Shown here: in pieces, positions 33,001-44,052 of the stretch
Layout of the letters: each line of letters starts with the position of its first letter
Position numbering within the stretch: position 1 is the first letter of the stretch
Assembly: GCA_002633005.1 (NCBI GenBank)
Contig: NMRA01000761.1
Coordinates: forward strand, 22,913 to 66,964
Source of the DNA: Phoronis australis
Taxonomy: Eukaryota; Phoronida; Phoronidae
Length of the DNA: 44,052 nucleotides
Direction of reading: 5' to 3'
The notes under the pieces: generated by a model
Seen by the model: the letters and a program-made list of their open reading frames with translations, nothing else
What the model was told of the DNA's origin: nothing
The model's database searches: none
Position numbers and translations under genes: made by a program

Positions 33001-34050
33001 GCGATAGAACGTAGTGTAGTACGAATCTGAAGTTCATTTGCCATAACAGCAATGCTTTTGGGCATTTTTCGAACTAAACGGCTAAAAACTTGAAGACAAT
33101 AACAGAATACACTCTGCTACCGTATTGGGCAAATGACCAAATGACAAGCTTTTGTCCCACTTCCCGTGATGTCACAGTTAAGTCTCACATAATCTCGCGT
33201 CATTGTTATAAACTCGCAAAAGGCCTATTGTTCTTTCTTCTAATAGTAATACCATTCACGGTGTCCTGCTCAAGAGAGATCGCAACAAATTCGCGGTCAA
33301 AGCACAAAAATTATCCCATAAAGCCCATGCGTATTTCCAACTTTAACGGTTCGAAACTTTAACGGTTCGAGGTTAAGGACAGTACGGCAATTGCCGATTT
33401 CGTAGGTGTTGTGTGACTAGAGTGGCACTCGACCGTAGTCTTGACAGAGAATAACACTAACTGTTGGAGAGCGACGGAGACCTGCTGGGTTTGCGAAGAG
33501 CACCACCTGGTGTGTGGCTGAGACATCTGTCGCTGCAGTTTGTCACTTCGAAGCTCCCACTGCTGAAGTCAAGACGGGCTCTGGCATTACCTGCGTTGTG
33601 AGCAGTGATCTATTGTGTAGTAAATAGTGACTTCAATTGCATATATACGGACAACCGCCATAGAGAGTAGCCAGGTAAGGCTGAACTTGTAACCAGTCTC
33701 AATACAGACAGCACACAACATAACATTCCATGATGAACAGGCACCTTTAAGTAGCCCTCTACAATATTATATAATAAAGAGAAAGGTACTCAACTGACGT
33801 TCAATATGGCTGTCTGCCGGCCACTTCAGGAATAACCCCAAGCATGTCAAATCTGAGAGTAATTTAACTCAAACATTTTATCTGCGACAGCAACACGTTC
33901 ATTGCTTCCATTTGTTGACATCGAAACCAATAAATATCATAAATACCTCCAGATCTTCCTAGTTCAATCATCAACATTCACGACAAAGCAAAAAGCAAGA
34001 AGGCTTCATATCAGTTTCGTCTAATGCGCATGCTCATAAGGCCCCTCGCG
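33001..34050. other. Unassigned; possible 5' exon with strong donor
   Basis: A short duplication, AACTTTAACGGTTCGA twice, lies near 33340-33372. A consensus splice donor, CAG|GTAAGG, occurs at 33671-33680 on the plus strand after a mixed-composition stretch. No coding frame was recognised. Confidence 0.3.
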
Positions 34051-34333
34051 ACATCTTCAGAGCGCTTAAATCAACTAAAAACAGCAACATTATTTATATG
34101 TTACTCTATGAGCACGTTGATTGGGTACAGCAAAAATAGGTCAAACTTTCAAGGGGCCTTCCAAAGGTCATAAAGGTTGTGTCAAAAAGTGTCGACTTAC
34201 AGGGCCACAGACAACCCTGCTTTTTGACATGCTCATGCGAGGTAGTATGACATATTCGTAAATTACTGTCAAGAACCTCTGCGCTTATTATAAATAATGT
34301 TGTTTTTAGTTGATGTAAGCGCTCTGAAGATGT
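34051..34333. mobile_element. Foldback/MITE element with about 47-bp inverted arms
   Basis: The left arm starts ACATCTTCAGAGCGCTTAAA and runs to TTATTTATA (34098). The right arm (34287-34333) is its near-perfect reverse complement. The 190-base centre is unique and non-coding. Superfamily is not assigned; no clear target duplication was seen. Confidence 0.75.
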
Positions 34334-36282
34334 GAAATTCCTTGACCCGAGTGGCATACCATGCAGTATTATAGTGTATTGGGGACAATCGGAAGTTGAG
34401 GATGCCTGTAAGCTAGGCCAGGTAAAACATGGCAGAGAAGATTTCAGGCACAGTTGCTTTTGAGGGTACTTTCCCGCTTTTTGAAACTCTGTTCTGCTAC
34501 AGCATCAAAATGTCCTGGTGTTTTGCGTACACAGTGATGCTCACAAAGAGTACTGTACTGGTGTACTCATGACTGTTGTCATGGCAATGGCACCATAGAC
34601 TATAGGTGAGGACTTCCAACTCTCATCAGAGCACGTGGCGGACCAAAGGACATAAGCACTGACGATGAGAGGGTGCTGCACAGGCAGGATAGAAAACTTC
34701 CGGTTTTACGGAGCGGCTGATCACTTGTTTCAATATTTGGTTAAGCAAATAGTCGAATTGCTCAATTTTTCAAATTTTTTAAGACTTGTAAAAATAAAAT
34801 GCATGTATTGTTCTCCAACATGCCATTTATAAACATTCGCTAGGTAATTCAGCCCTGTTATGAGTTATTAGCGCCAGAAACATCTTCAGCTGATCTTCCC
34901 GTGTATGCACTTTCAATCGCATCAGCTGATTTTTTATGCAAGTAGTGTTAGTGTTTTTTTTAAATTCAGTACCGTACAAATCAACTTATAAAAATAAGCA
35001 CAAGTATTAACCAACAGCTTTGTTCCAGGGGGAAGGGCCCAAGGCTAACATTGACATAGGGCAACCATTTGCAAAACCTGAGTGTCAAAACTTGCTGTCA
35101 CAATTACAATAGGCCAAAAGTACATTGTAAGGCAACATCTGACCATAGTTATGATTATGCAAAATTGGTTCAGTACACGATACTTGTCACTGTTATCAAC
35201 CTTTATTCCATTCCGTTCGTATCCTCGGAACAAAGTTCGACACTCAACAGAACATTGTCAAAGCACCGGACCAAGAGACTTGATTAAAAGACTCATTACT
35301 TCGAAACATACTCATTTCATTCTTAAGTGGAAATAAAATGAGGCAATAATACCACCACAGAGCAAAAGCTAGTAAAATACACAGTGGGACATAGCAGGTG
35401 TGATATACTGCAAAAACTGAAAAGTGGAGGGCGGCCGTAATAGGGATGTCGCGCAAACAAATGCAGCGTGACCCTGTTTGTCAGTCATTTAAAACAGGGT
35501 TCTCGAATACTACCAAAATGGACTACCTGTGATGATTTCGTGCAAAAGGTTAATTAGTACATTTTAATTAAAAAACATTGAATTAGTAGCAAAAGACCAA
35601 TGTAGCTGAAGTACTGCAAGAGCTTGAATCATTTTGAGTTGAGTTGGTATCTTAGTCACAACAAACAATCTAATACTAGAAATTCACACTAACTCAACTT
35701 CTGTCGAGTTGCCAGACAAAAATTTCTTAAAAGATATCATTAAAAAAATTAGTGTGTTGTACTTTGCAAACATTCCACTATGACATCATATAAAACAAAA
35801 AATTGTTACTTAATGCAATTCACAGAAAATTAACATTAAAAAATCAAAAAAATGTAAATTCTGTGCGTACGTCCATCACACCCCTTTGAAGGAAATTTTC
35901 GCATTCAGATAAAAAGATCTAGGGGAAAAGTTGATACCGGCTATGAAAGCTGTCAATGAGACCTATCGATTGATGTATTATTTTCCGAGGTTGAACGTTT
36001 TTTTCACAATTTATCAAAATGTACTGTGATTGTACATCTGTCACAAATGGAATTGCCCATATAAATAACGGCTCGAGATAAACCACAAGTAACTAAGAAA
36101 TAAATATAAGAATGAAAACCAAAACCTTACGTGACGAGTTTGGTAGTGATCAAAAATATTTTGCACACTCTTTTCGACTATAACACAAAAGGGGACACAC
36201 CTAGGTGTGCAAAACAATGATTAATGGATGCAGGTAGGGTTAGCTTTGGATCTCTCTGACGAGAGCACCACAAGGCAGACCA
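34334..36282. other. No recognised feature
   Basis: Short open frames on both strands near 35045-35456 have no motif. Nothing else was recognised. Confidence 0.5.
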
Positions 36283-36660
36283 TGGATCGCGATCCTTCGA
36301 TTTTGTGACTGAATATCGGCCCCATTCCCTTCAGACAGATATTGAAAATCATGCGAAATTCCCCCTCAGGTGATCGTAAAACTTCGCTCGAGGTTTGAAT
36401 TACATTTAACCCACACAGTTGACAATTTGAAAGAGCATAAAACGTTAGTTTTGGCTACGCGAGGCAGAGCCTATAAGGACTTGTAACTGGTTGGGAGGTG
36501 CTGTTGTTGGTGACCAGGGGTTAGAATTTCCCCTCACCCCAAAAAATTCTCCTCTCAGAAGGCACATGCACCTTTTTCCTCTGATGACAGAGAGCCCTGC
36601 AAACACGAAATATTAGATCATCTATATTGTAAAATATGTCTTTGTTGCATCAAGAAAGCT
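36283..36660. repeat. Interspersed repeat related to 41915-42000 and 43797-43900
   Basis: CCCATTCCCTTC, ATTGAAAATCATGCGAAATT and CCCCTCAGGTGAT match the sequence just before the end minisatellite. TTTTGGCTACGCGAGGCAGA and GCCTATAAGGA match 41930-41960 (TTTTGGCTACTTGAGGCAGA). ATCTATATTGTAAAATATGT matches 41780. The pieces appear to come from one longer repeat family, scattered or duplicated here. Confidence 0.6.
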
Positions 36661-37249
36661 TTGGCCAATGTCTCTCTACAATAAATGATTTCATAATAGT
36701 TTATAAATAACTATGTGAAAAGAATAATTATTTACAAAATGTTCAAATTGGAACTTGTGACCTCCTAACAAAGTTCATGCTACCAATGTTGCAGTCACTT
36801 TGGAAAAATGGACGTTTTTCGAAAGATTACCCACAGGGGCAGCTTCAATGTCTAGTTTAGAGAAGAAAATGACAACCAATTTCCAGGTGGCCATGCTAAT
36901 ACAGCCAGACCAAACCAAACATGATCCATCTGTCGTCAGTGGTGGTGTTCATCCACTGAAAACCTGTTGGATGAAATCTTAGCTCTACGGCATGAGCAAA
37001 GACCTAAAACAGAGTTTGAAATTCATGACAATGGGAAGTATGTTTTGTCGGCTGAAGAGCAATGGAGATTTCTCTTCATAATATCTTCAAGGTGACAGGC
37101 AAGTTTTAGCATGGAGAAAGCCATTTGAAATTAATTAATTATGATTTACTTGGAAACTGTTACGTGCTTAAAGGGCTTGAGAATTTCTTAGCAACTCAAA
37201 ACTACTCTGTTGAAAGTAAATGCATGGCCGTCATTTGGCCATTAATTAG

Positions 37250-37480
37250 GTTGTCATTTATATCTTTGCTGTCATGTGCTATAAAAAACGAGATGCACCT
37301 TTCCAAGTCGCATAGTCTGCCGGGACTGCTTGCATGCAAACAACGCAACCGGCCAGTACCGCAGTGTGATATCGGGTATGTTGTCTCGGGTGTTGTTGTA
37401 ATTTGATAAGAAGGATATCTTACATGAAAAATAGATACGCTTTTCCACCATTGAGTTTAGTAAGTTGTTCATTTGGAATT
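37250..37480. repeat. Interspersed repeat related to 40255-40490
   Basis: Shared blocks in the same order are ATAAAAAACGAGA, TTTCCAAGTC, CCGCAGTGT, ATGAAAAATA and TTTTCCACCA followed by TTTAGTAAG or TTTGGTAAG. One copy lies within the TIR-bounded region at 38934-41307. Confidence 0.6.
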
Positions 37481-38035
37481 AGTCAGGATTTTGTATCCTT
37501 TCAAGCAATCGTTTTTCTGTTGCTGTGGAAATCCTGACAAGTAGTTTAGCCAATGAATCCACTCTGCTCTTAAGCTTGTTTAAATGGCGGATAACCTAAA
37601 TGAACATAGGCATAGTAGTGCAACATTATTGAGTCTTCATTTTTGATTGGCCTTACCATACGTACAAATTCTATTCAAATCTATCAGTCGTAATACAGTT
37701 GTGTCCTATTGGGACCCCCTCTTTGATAAGTGTTGAAAGTCATAGATTTCACTAGTGCAGACATAACACAACCTGTTCTGTGAAACATTATCTCTGATGT
37801 ACATGCATTGGTGCCTAATTGTCACATAGTGTCTATTGATTATTTAACGCTAGTTTTGTGCTATCGTTAATTAGTAGGGACGGCTAGGTCTAGGCAAACA
37901 GAAAGAAAACCTTGACTGCTTGTCACATATGGAATAATTAATCAATGGTTTGGTTCTAACTTATTGAAAATTGTTATTTTAAAACATTTTATTTTGTCAA
38001 TTGTCACTTTTGGATGCCTTTTATGTAAAAGGGTA

Positions 38036-38285
38036 TGGTAAAATCTAACCAGCTTCGGACACTAAATGTTGACAAGGTTAAATTTTATCTTCAATTTTTT
38101 CATTGAAGGTTAGTAACAGCAAATAAATGCTGTATTGTGTTTAGAGACCTGTGCTATAGACACCATCTGACAATAGTTCTGAGAAATTGCAGACATACAA
38201 AACAATGCTAAAAGTGTTTTGAAAAAATGACAAAAGACCAAATTTGGCAATTATTTATGTCGAAAGTTGTGAGATTTCACTGTAA
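38036..38285. mobile_element. TA-target MITE, copy 2
   Basis: The left end TGGTAAAATCTAACCAGCTT matches the left end of the copy at 8899, and the right end, reverse-complemented, contains GTGAAATCTCACAACTTTCG. The internal GAAAAAATGACAAAAGACCA and TTTGGCAATTATTTA parallel 9060-9100. The exact right border is uncertain by a few bases. Confidence 0.6.
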
Positions 38286-38933
38286 TACACTCATTCAAAG
38301 GTTGTGTAATTATTGAGGAAAGGTTTAAGTGAATATAATTGAGATTCTCTTAGTTGATTTAAACTAGTTAACTACAACAATAGTTTAGTTTCTTAATTAA
38401 ATAAGTTAAATAACTAATTTATTGATTAGTTGTGTAAAAATTTAAAAATCTATCGTGGCCTATCAGGTGAAAATAATTTTGCATTCGGAGTCAAAGACGC
38501 AGAGGCTATGATACTTAGTGTTTCAAAATCATTACATGCTTCATTTTACAGCTACATTTCTCCCTGTTTTGCTGGCTTAAACGGAAATCGAATTGGTAAA
38601 ACTAATCTCGTGGTGACAAGTTCTACTTACCATCATGACTGGATTGTGTTTCCGTTACCAGCAGTGCTGGGCCTATTTTAGAAAGTGACTTAAGACTTGA
38701 GACAGAAATTTGGTCCTACGATCCCACTTCTTAATTGCTGAGAATTGTGTAACAAGTAATTATGTGCACATATGTAAAAGTGTGGAAAACAGAACTTATC
38801 TTGGTAATGGTTGGTTATGGTCGGTTGTGAACCAGTTTTGTCTACTGAATAAGGGGCATCACATTGGTTCTCAAAATACAGGCACATTGTATCCAACAAT
38901 TACCCTTTTCTCAGTTACTAGCAGTTATACCTA

Positions 38934-41307
38934 CCGTAATCGTTCGGGTTAACGCCCATGCTCAGTTAACCGCCCATCCCCGACTTAAAGTGGATTTTCG
39001 ATTTAACCGCCCACTGCTCGGTTAAGCGCCACCCTGCGATTTTTGAAGATTTCCAGTTAAGCGCCCACCTCTCGGTTAAGCGCCCATCCCCGACTTTTAA
39101 AGAATGAAGATTTAGCGCCTAGTGCTAAGGAAATGCGCGATTCCTCGACTTTTAGAAAAAGATCGATGATCACAATGAGTGCAACGACGCCGGGACTCCA
39201 AGACGGTGGTTTAGCAATCTGAATTACAATACGAGGTAACGAGTTATTGTCTTGGGTCATGAACTCACTTCAAAATATAATACCTGAACCTTTTTGTCAC
39301 TTTATTGTCTTCCCTTGTTTGCACAGTTTAAGAACGCCGCCGGCGTCAAAACCTCCGCTTTCAGCGACTTTGCCGTGCTGAGTTTCCGTCTGCAGTGCAC
39401 TAGATAAAACATATATTCGAAAAAATCAGGCCAGAGAAATATGACAATGGTTTTGCCAGCCCTCCAAATTCTATTAAGGTGGGAAGCTCTCGTATTTTGA
39501 ATAAATCTCACAACTTACGGAAACATGTCAAATTCTCAATATTTTGATGAATATAACTGCCGGGTTATAGAGGATGTGGGGCGACCGAAGGGACCGTACA
39601 ATTGCCTTACTGGGTTACCGATTTCGTTGCTGCCTGTCGATTTCTGAATTCAAACGTTGGCAATAATGTATGTTTTGGTATAATCTTGAAGTAAAAAAAA
39701 AACGGCTAGTCAAATTTTGTTTTTCGCTTATTGCATCTCTATCAAACTGGTTAGCAGATTTAACTAATGTCGCTTGCTGTTCTTTACTATTCTTGCGTCA
39801 GCCTGCACGTAAGCATGACTGTGTGAATTATCGTTTCCGCATCCCCTTTTTAGCCATCCAGAATAATTTTGTTTATACATTGGCCATTTTCAGCCTGAAC
39901 AAAAACTCTTACCATTCGAGTCTGAAATATCTACGACGTAGACTGCTTGACGATAATGGGTAGGAGATTCACACAGCTAGTTACAGGGATGGGCTTAGGG
40001 TGCATCGAGCCGGGAAATATGGCAAGAGACTTGACATCGCAGTTTTGGGGAACATTGGCAACGGAAGAATATCGTAAAGAACTGGGTCTTTCGTAACAAC
40101 AGCTTAAAAGCCCGTTTTTGTTATTCGGACTGTGGCTATGTGTGGCTGATTTGTAGTGGTGCATGTGCGCAAGTTCCCACACTTTGGTGTGCATGTTACC
40201 TTGACACCAACATGTGATTGACAGGTGACACATGAATACCCGCCACTATCTTTGGCCATAAAAAACGAGAGGCACATTGAAAGAGGCCGTTATATTACTT
40301 GACGGCATTTCCAAGTCACGATTATCAGCCGACTGAGACATTGCGCGATAACAGCGGGACCGAACAGTGCCGCAGTGTCATATTACAAGTGATATAAATA
40401 GGATAATCTGGACATCTTGCATGAAAAATAAATGTTTTTCCACCACGAAGTTTGGTAAGGTGATCGTTTAGAATAATGCATTGAAACATTGCTGTTTTCT
40501 GACATTTTGTAACATATTTATGCAGTTGCTTGAAATTTTATTCTTGATCGACGACTGGCTCGACCACCCCCGATCCTTGTCTTACTTCTTTGCATAGCAT
40601 GTTTGGCGCAACGGCAAGAGAGCAATGCCGGGCTGTCGAGATAAGACAGCTAGCCGCAGAACCATACGCTGAAAATGTCATTGAGTCACGGAGTGTCGAC
40701 TATAACATCCCAAACACAAAAAAACAGCAGAGTTAAGTTTTTCAAACTTTTATTACAACCAATTTTAAAACTGCTCTCTGACTCAGAACTTGACAGCTAC
40801 ATATAGTACGAGACTGTAACCATAAATTTGATGTCTGACCTCTGCAACACGTGAAGCTTGCACGCGCGCACTTAAGCAGGGTCACATCTTGAAACAGTTT
40901 TAATTCTAGTGGAGGCTGCGTTGTCACTGGTCGTCTGCGCACCGCAGGACGGCACAGGGCTATTACTCAGCAATTTTGTAAATTTAATAGTGAATGACTA
41001 ATCTGAGGGCAAGAGAACCTTTGTTGGGATCATCCGCTGTTATGATGTTTTCACAGTCATTTGGCGACGTGATGAAAAGGGCTACGCGTTCCGAGTATGA
41101 TTGTCGTGTCGGGATTTAGATCGCCAGGTAAGATTAACCGCCCAGGGTGGTTGTCTGTCGTAATAAGCGCCCATGTTCGGTTAACCGCCCATCCCCTACT
41201 TTAGGTGGATTTTCGATTTAACCGCCCACTGCTCAGTTAACCGCCCTCCCCCGATTTTTTGGATTCGCCAATTTAACCGCCCAGGGCGTTAACCCGAACG
41301 ATTACGG
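38934..41307. mobile_element. Putative 2.4-kb TIR element with subterminal GGTTAACCGCCCA repeats
   Basis: Both outer ends carry the same perfect 24-bp inverted terminus (beginning CCGTAATCGTTCGGGTTAAC), flanked by TA. Next to each end lie several copies of GGTTAACCGCCCA or GGTTAAGCGCCCA. These subterminal blocks (about 38979-39080 and 41186-41280) run in the same direction, although the tips are inverted. So the structure may be one element, or two truncated copies of a roughly 200-bp MITE about 2 kb apart. No transposase was recognised inside. A degraded, inverted relative is at 43185-43262. Confidence 0.6.
39600..41100. other. Interior of the TIR-bounded region, no transposase recognised
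   Basis: Open frames up to 97-100 codons exist (39670-39963 plus, 39931-40233 minus) but lack DDE-type or zinc-finger motifs. Bases 39840-39960 resemble 43440-43540 (TTTTTAGCCA, AATAATTTTGTTT, TTTCAGCC, GAACAA). Confidence 0.4.
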
Positions 41308-42368
41308 TATATTCTCTGTGACTTTGGCTTTGTTCTCAAGTTAGGTTGAATTATATTTTGGAAATTGTCTTCTGAAGCAAAAGACTAAATTTCAGTTTCA
41401 AGTATTTACTTTGCTTTTCATGAAAAAGACCCTGAAGTATGCGCAAAAGGTTTCAAATGACAGTCAACTTTACATATTCTATTTTGCCCTTCACCTAAAA
41501 CCGTGGAACCGTGTTATAGAACTTATTAAGATTTTGACTGACAGTGATTACAGGTGTATCATAATTAAATTCATTGATTGGGTGCCACAGGACTGTTATT
41601 GACAGGGGGTTGTGTGTACTTTGTCTTCTCCAGGCAATGTTTTAATGATATACCTTCTGGTAATGTTGTGCATTCATTTTGTACAAAAATGTTTGACGAA
41701 ACTGTCATTTTCATTTATTTGAAGAGTGAAACTTTAATTCAAGTAATTTATTAAACTTCACCAGCTATCGTTTTATGACATCTATATTGTACAATATGTG
41801 CCAGTAATAGACTCAAGTTTTCTTAATCTGTATTTTTATAGAGAATATTGACAAAATGTAATTTCACTTGTCATCCATGTTGTGTGCTACATAAGCCAAG
41901 ATGACAATTTGAAGGAACGCAAAAGGTTGTTTTGGCTACTTGAGGCAGAGCCTATGAAGATTTGCAACAGGGTAGGGGCTGGTATGGATAGTCGGGGCTC
42001 GACGTTATTAAAATCGCCAGATCGCATTTTGCGACCTAGCCAAAATCCCAGGTCCTATTTTCAAAATCCAGCTCGCATTCATAAATGCCAGGTCCCAAAA
42101 TTTTCTCCCCATTTTCCCCTGCCAAAATGGATTTTTAGATCATCGACAAAATGTTTAGATTATGCTCTTACCTGCAGCGCTAAATACTCACAAATTTTAG
42201 ATTGCAAAATTGACATTGTTCATGCAGGTACGGCGTTCTTTACGACCGCCGTTTAAAGGCTCTAGAGCGCAAGGCAAGTTGCGGACGTGAAAGTTGAATC
42301 AGTGCTCTCTAACTGACACGTGCATTCGAGTAGCTAAATTTTCTATGTGAGAAGGGAGAAAATGCCCA

Positions 42369-42800
42369 TTGAAAAAGTATTTTGCGAGGTCTGATCTGCT
42401 ACTGGTTTTCATCAAAGTCATTAAGCAACCAAACTTACTCGGAGTGCAAATTCTCTCCACTGTTTGTTCGCAGCCCAAATTTTGCCACTTAACTCGACGT
42501 TTGAAAAACATCAGTCGCAAAAAATCTGTGAAACGATGCACTAACCAAATGACCTATTTGGATGCTAGGGAACAGTTCAGTGCAAATTTCACAACAAAAA
42601 TGTACTTGTGCTGTTTACGTACTCAAAAATTAGTTTTCCATGAAATCAATAGCTTCGAAATAATTCCCGACTCCCTACGCGCGGGTTTCCATCGGTCTAA
42701 TGGTGAGTTTACTCCTCAATACCTTCCAAGTACAGGAAAAATAGGTGAGTCACAAAACGACATGCACGTCAGTAGTGATAACTTTCTTTCGGAGGTATAA
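42369..42800 (+). other. Open frame of 143 codons, no recognised family
   Basis: It starts at a non-ATG codon and ends at the stop at 42798-42800. The protein is Lys/Ser-rich in the middle, with no signal, membrane or domain motif seen. Being embedded among repeat fragments, it is more likely a chance frame or a decayed element than a gene. Confidence 0.2.
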
Positions 42801-43184
42801 AACAAAGCCGGGATTTGGTTGTACATAATATTGAGAAAAAACGTTTTTTGAAAACTGGATTTGTTGTGTAAACATGCGCGCACCCAGCCTAAAATACATG
42901 TATAGGGGGCTCGAATTCTTCGATATGCGGACCTTTCATTGAAAAAATCAATGAGGACTATAAAAAACGGGGCCACTTGGTTCAGGCCTGCCAATCGTGC
43001 ATCCGCTGTGGACTTTGTGGACTTTTGTCTCGTTTACTTATTATTTCACTGGGGCGGACCTTTTTGCCCAATTCGCCAAATTGGGCCCGAGCCCCTCCCT
43101 GGTAAAATGAGATTGACAAACCGTATCAGCTGCATGTTAATTTTAAACCACGCGCGGTCGTTTGTAGTGCGCTATGATGGGCGC

Positions 43185-43262
43185 TAGTCTGAACCGTGGG
43201 CGCTTAATTGGAAATTCTCAGAAGTTGAGAGGGAACGCTTAGTAGATCAGTGAGCGCTTATG
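43185..43262. repeat. Inverted, degraded copy of the GGGCGCTTAAC subterminal block
   Basis: GTGGGCGCTTAATTGGAAAT, GGGAACGCTTAG and GTGAGCGCTTA match the reverse complement of 39000-39085. It implies a second, decayed member of the family at 38934. Confidence 0.5.
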
Positions 43263-43884
43263 AAACACTTCAAAGGTAGGGAGTGGACTTGTGCATGAGC
43301 ATTGGTCGTTAACCTGATCGAGTGTTTGCGATGATAAGATATTAAAAGACTGCAATGGTAAGAAATGTTATAATACGATGTTGAGAGGCAAACTCCATCT
43401 AGTAGGGGTGACTTCCTGGATATCGTTACCACCTACACTGTACCCTTTTTAGCCAGCCGGAATAATTTTGTTTTTAGTTGCCCGTTTCAGCCAGAACAAG
43501 ATTGTTTCTGTTGGAGTCTGAACATTTTAGGGCGACGGTGGTCCGGGTAGTGAAAAGTTGCCATTTATATCAGTTGAATTACCAAAGTCAAGTTTTACTT
43601 GTGTCTATCTGTACATAGCCATATTGATTGGAACAGGTGTGGTCTTCCTGGTGTCCACCTGTGGCTTGACATCCTTGGCACAAACAGCTGCAGCCACCCA
43701 ATTGTTGATTCAGGAAGTCTGTTAATTCAGGAAATCTGTCAGTTTGTGATGAGTGGTTTCTGAACTTGGAAGTAGCTGACAGTTCATTGCCCTTAATCCC
43801 TCGATTCTGGGGCAGAATAGTGATCCCATTCCCTTCTGAAGAACATTGAAAAATCATGCGAAATTTCCCATGTGCTACCCAAAA

Positions 43885-44052
43885 TTCCCCTCAAGTGATT
43901 GAAAAATTCCCCTCAAGTGATTGAAAAATTCCCCTCAAGTGATTGAAAAATTCCCCTCAAGTGATTGAAAAATTCCCCTCAAGTGATTGAAAAATTCCCC
44001 TCAAGTGATTGAAAAATTCCCCTCAAGTGATTGAAAAATTCCCCTCAACTGA
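43885..44052. repeat. 22-bp minisatellite running off the window end, at least 7.6 copies
   Basis: Units start at 43885, 43907, 43929, 43951, 43973, 43995, 44017 and 44039 with the motif TTCCCCTCAAGTGATTGAAA plus two A. All full units are identical; only the last, partial unit differs. A single degenerate relative occurs at 36361 (CCCCCTCAGGTGATCG). Confidence 0.95.

Noticed and set aside
35045-35456. Overlapping short frames on both strands
   Set aside because: Overlapping frames of 60-84 codons with no motif or composition bias; expected by chance.
43885-44052. CRISPR-like array
   Set aside because: Repeats are contiguous 22-bp units without spacers, and the DNA is from an animal.

Overview
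The window looks like animal (metazoan) nuclear DNA. It is AT-rich, has long introns with GT-AG borders, holds many decayed transposons, and has a 993-base assembly gap (31565-32557) plus single unresolved bases at 918 and 3801. Species cannot be read from it. The LINE types and the mix of hAT, TA-target and Harbinger-like MITEs suit a repeat-rich invertebrate such as a lancelet or another marine animal, but that is inference.

One cellular gene is well supported. On the minus strand from 22284 down to about 11213 lie eight coding exons whose splice phases all agree. Joined, they give at least 732 residues: a lysine-rich, low-complexity N-terminal half followed by the C-terminal Myb/SANT region of transcription termination factor 1 (TTF1), the nucleolar factor that binds Sal-box terminators of ribosomal DNA. 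The exact C-terminus is unresolved: either a splice at 11290 or read-through to a stop at 11213. The introns carry several repeat insertions.

Layout. 1-1740: mostly unassigned, with a perfect 20-bp hairpin at 867-917. 1743-5232: a block present twice in tandem, probably both haplotypes or a recent duplication, containing a TIR DNA-transposon family. 5577-5850: interspersed repeat with an 18-bp minisatellite. 6120-7020: LINE RNase H remnant. 8899-9123: TA-target MITE. 11213-22333: TTF1-like gene; its third intron holds a tandem array of a roughly 440-bp repeat rich in CTCF-like core motifs, into which a 429-bp Harbinger-like MITE has inserted. 23571-24540: an unclassified repeat interrupted by a 539-bp element with 151-bp terminal direct repeats, a candidate primer-binding site and a polypurine tract; its terminal repeats carry tRNA-like A and B boxes. 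25380-26760: LINE reverse-transcriptase pseudogene, minus strand. 28024-28181 and 30568-30725: hAT-like MITEs. 31300-33000: GC-rich repeat, gap, and a second copy of the 23.6-kb repeat. 34051-34333: foldback element. 36283-44052: pieces of shared repeat families, a pair of blocks bounded by perfect 24-bp inverted termini (38934-41307), and a 22-bp minisatellite running off the window end.

The most distinctive observation is the 539-bp TRIM-like element with polymerase III-type boxes inside its terminal repeats. The next is the intronic array of CTCF-like motifs in the TTF1-like gene. Both rest on reading the sequence by eye and need searches to establish novelty.
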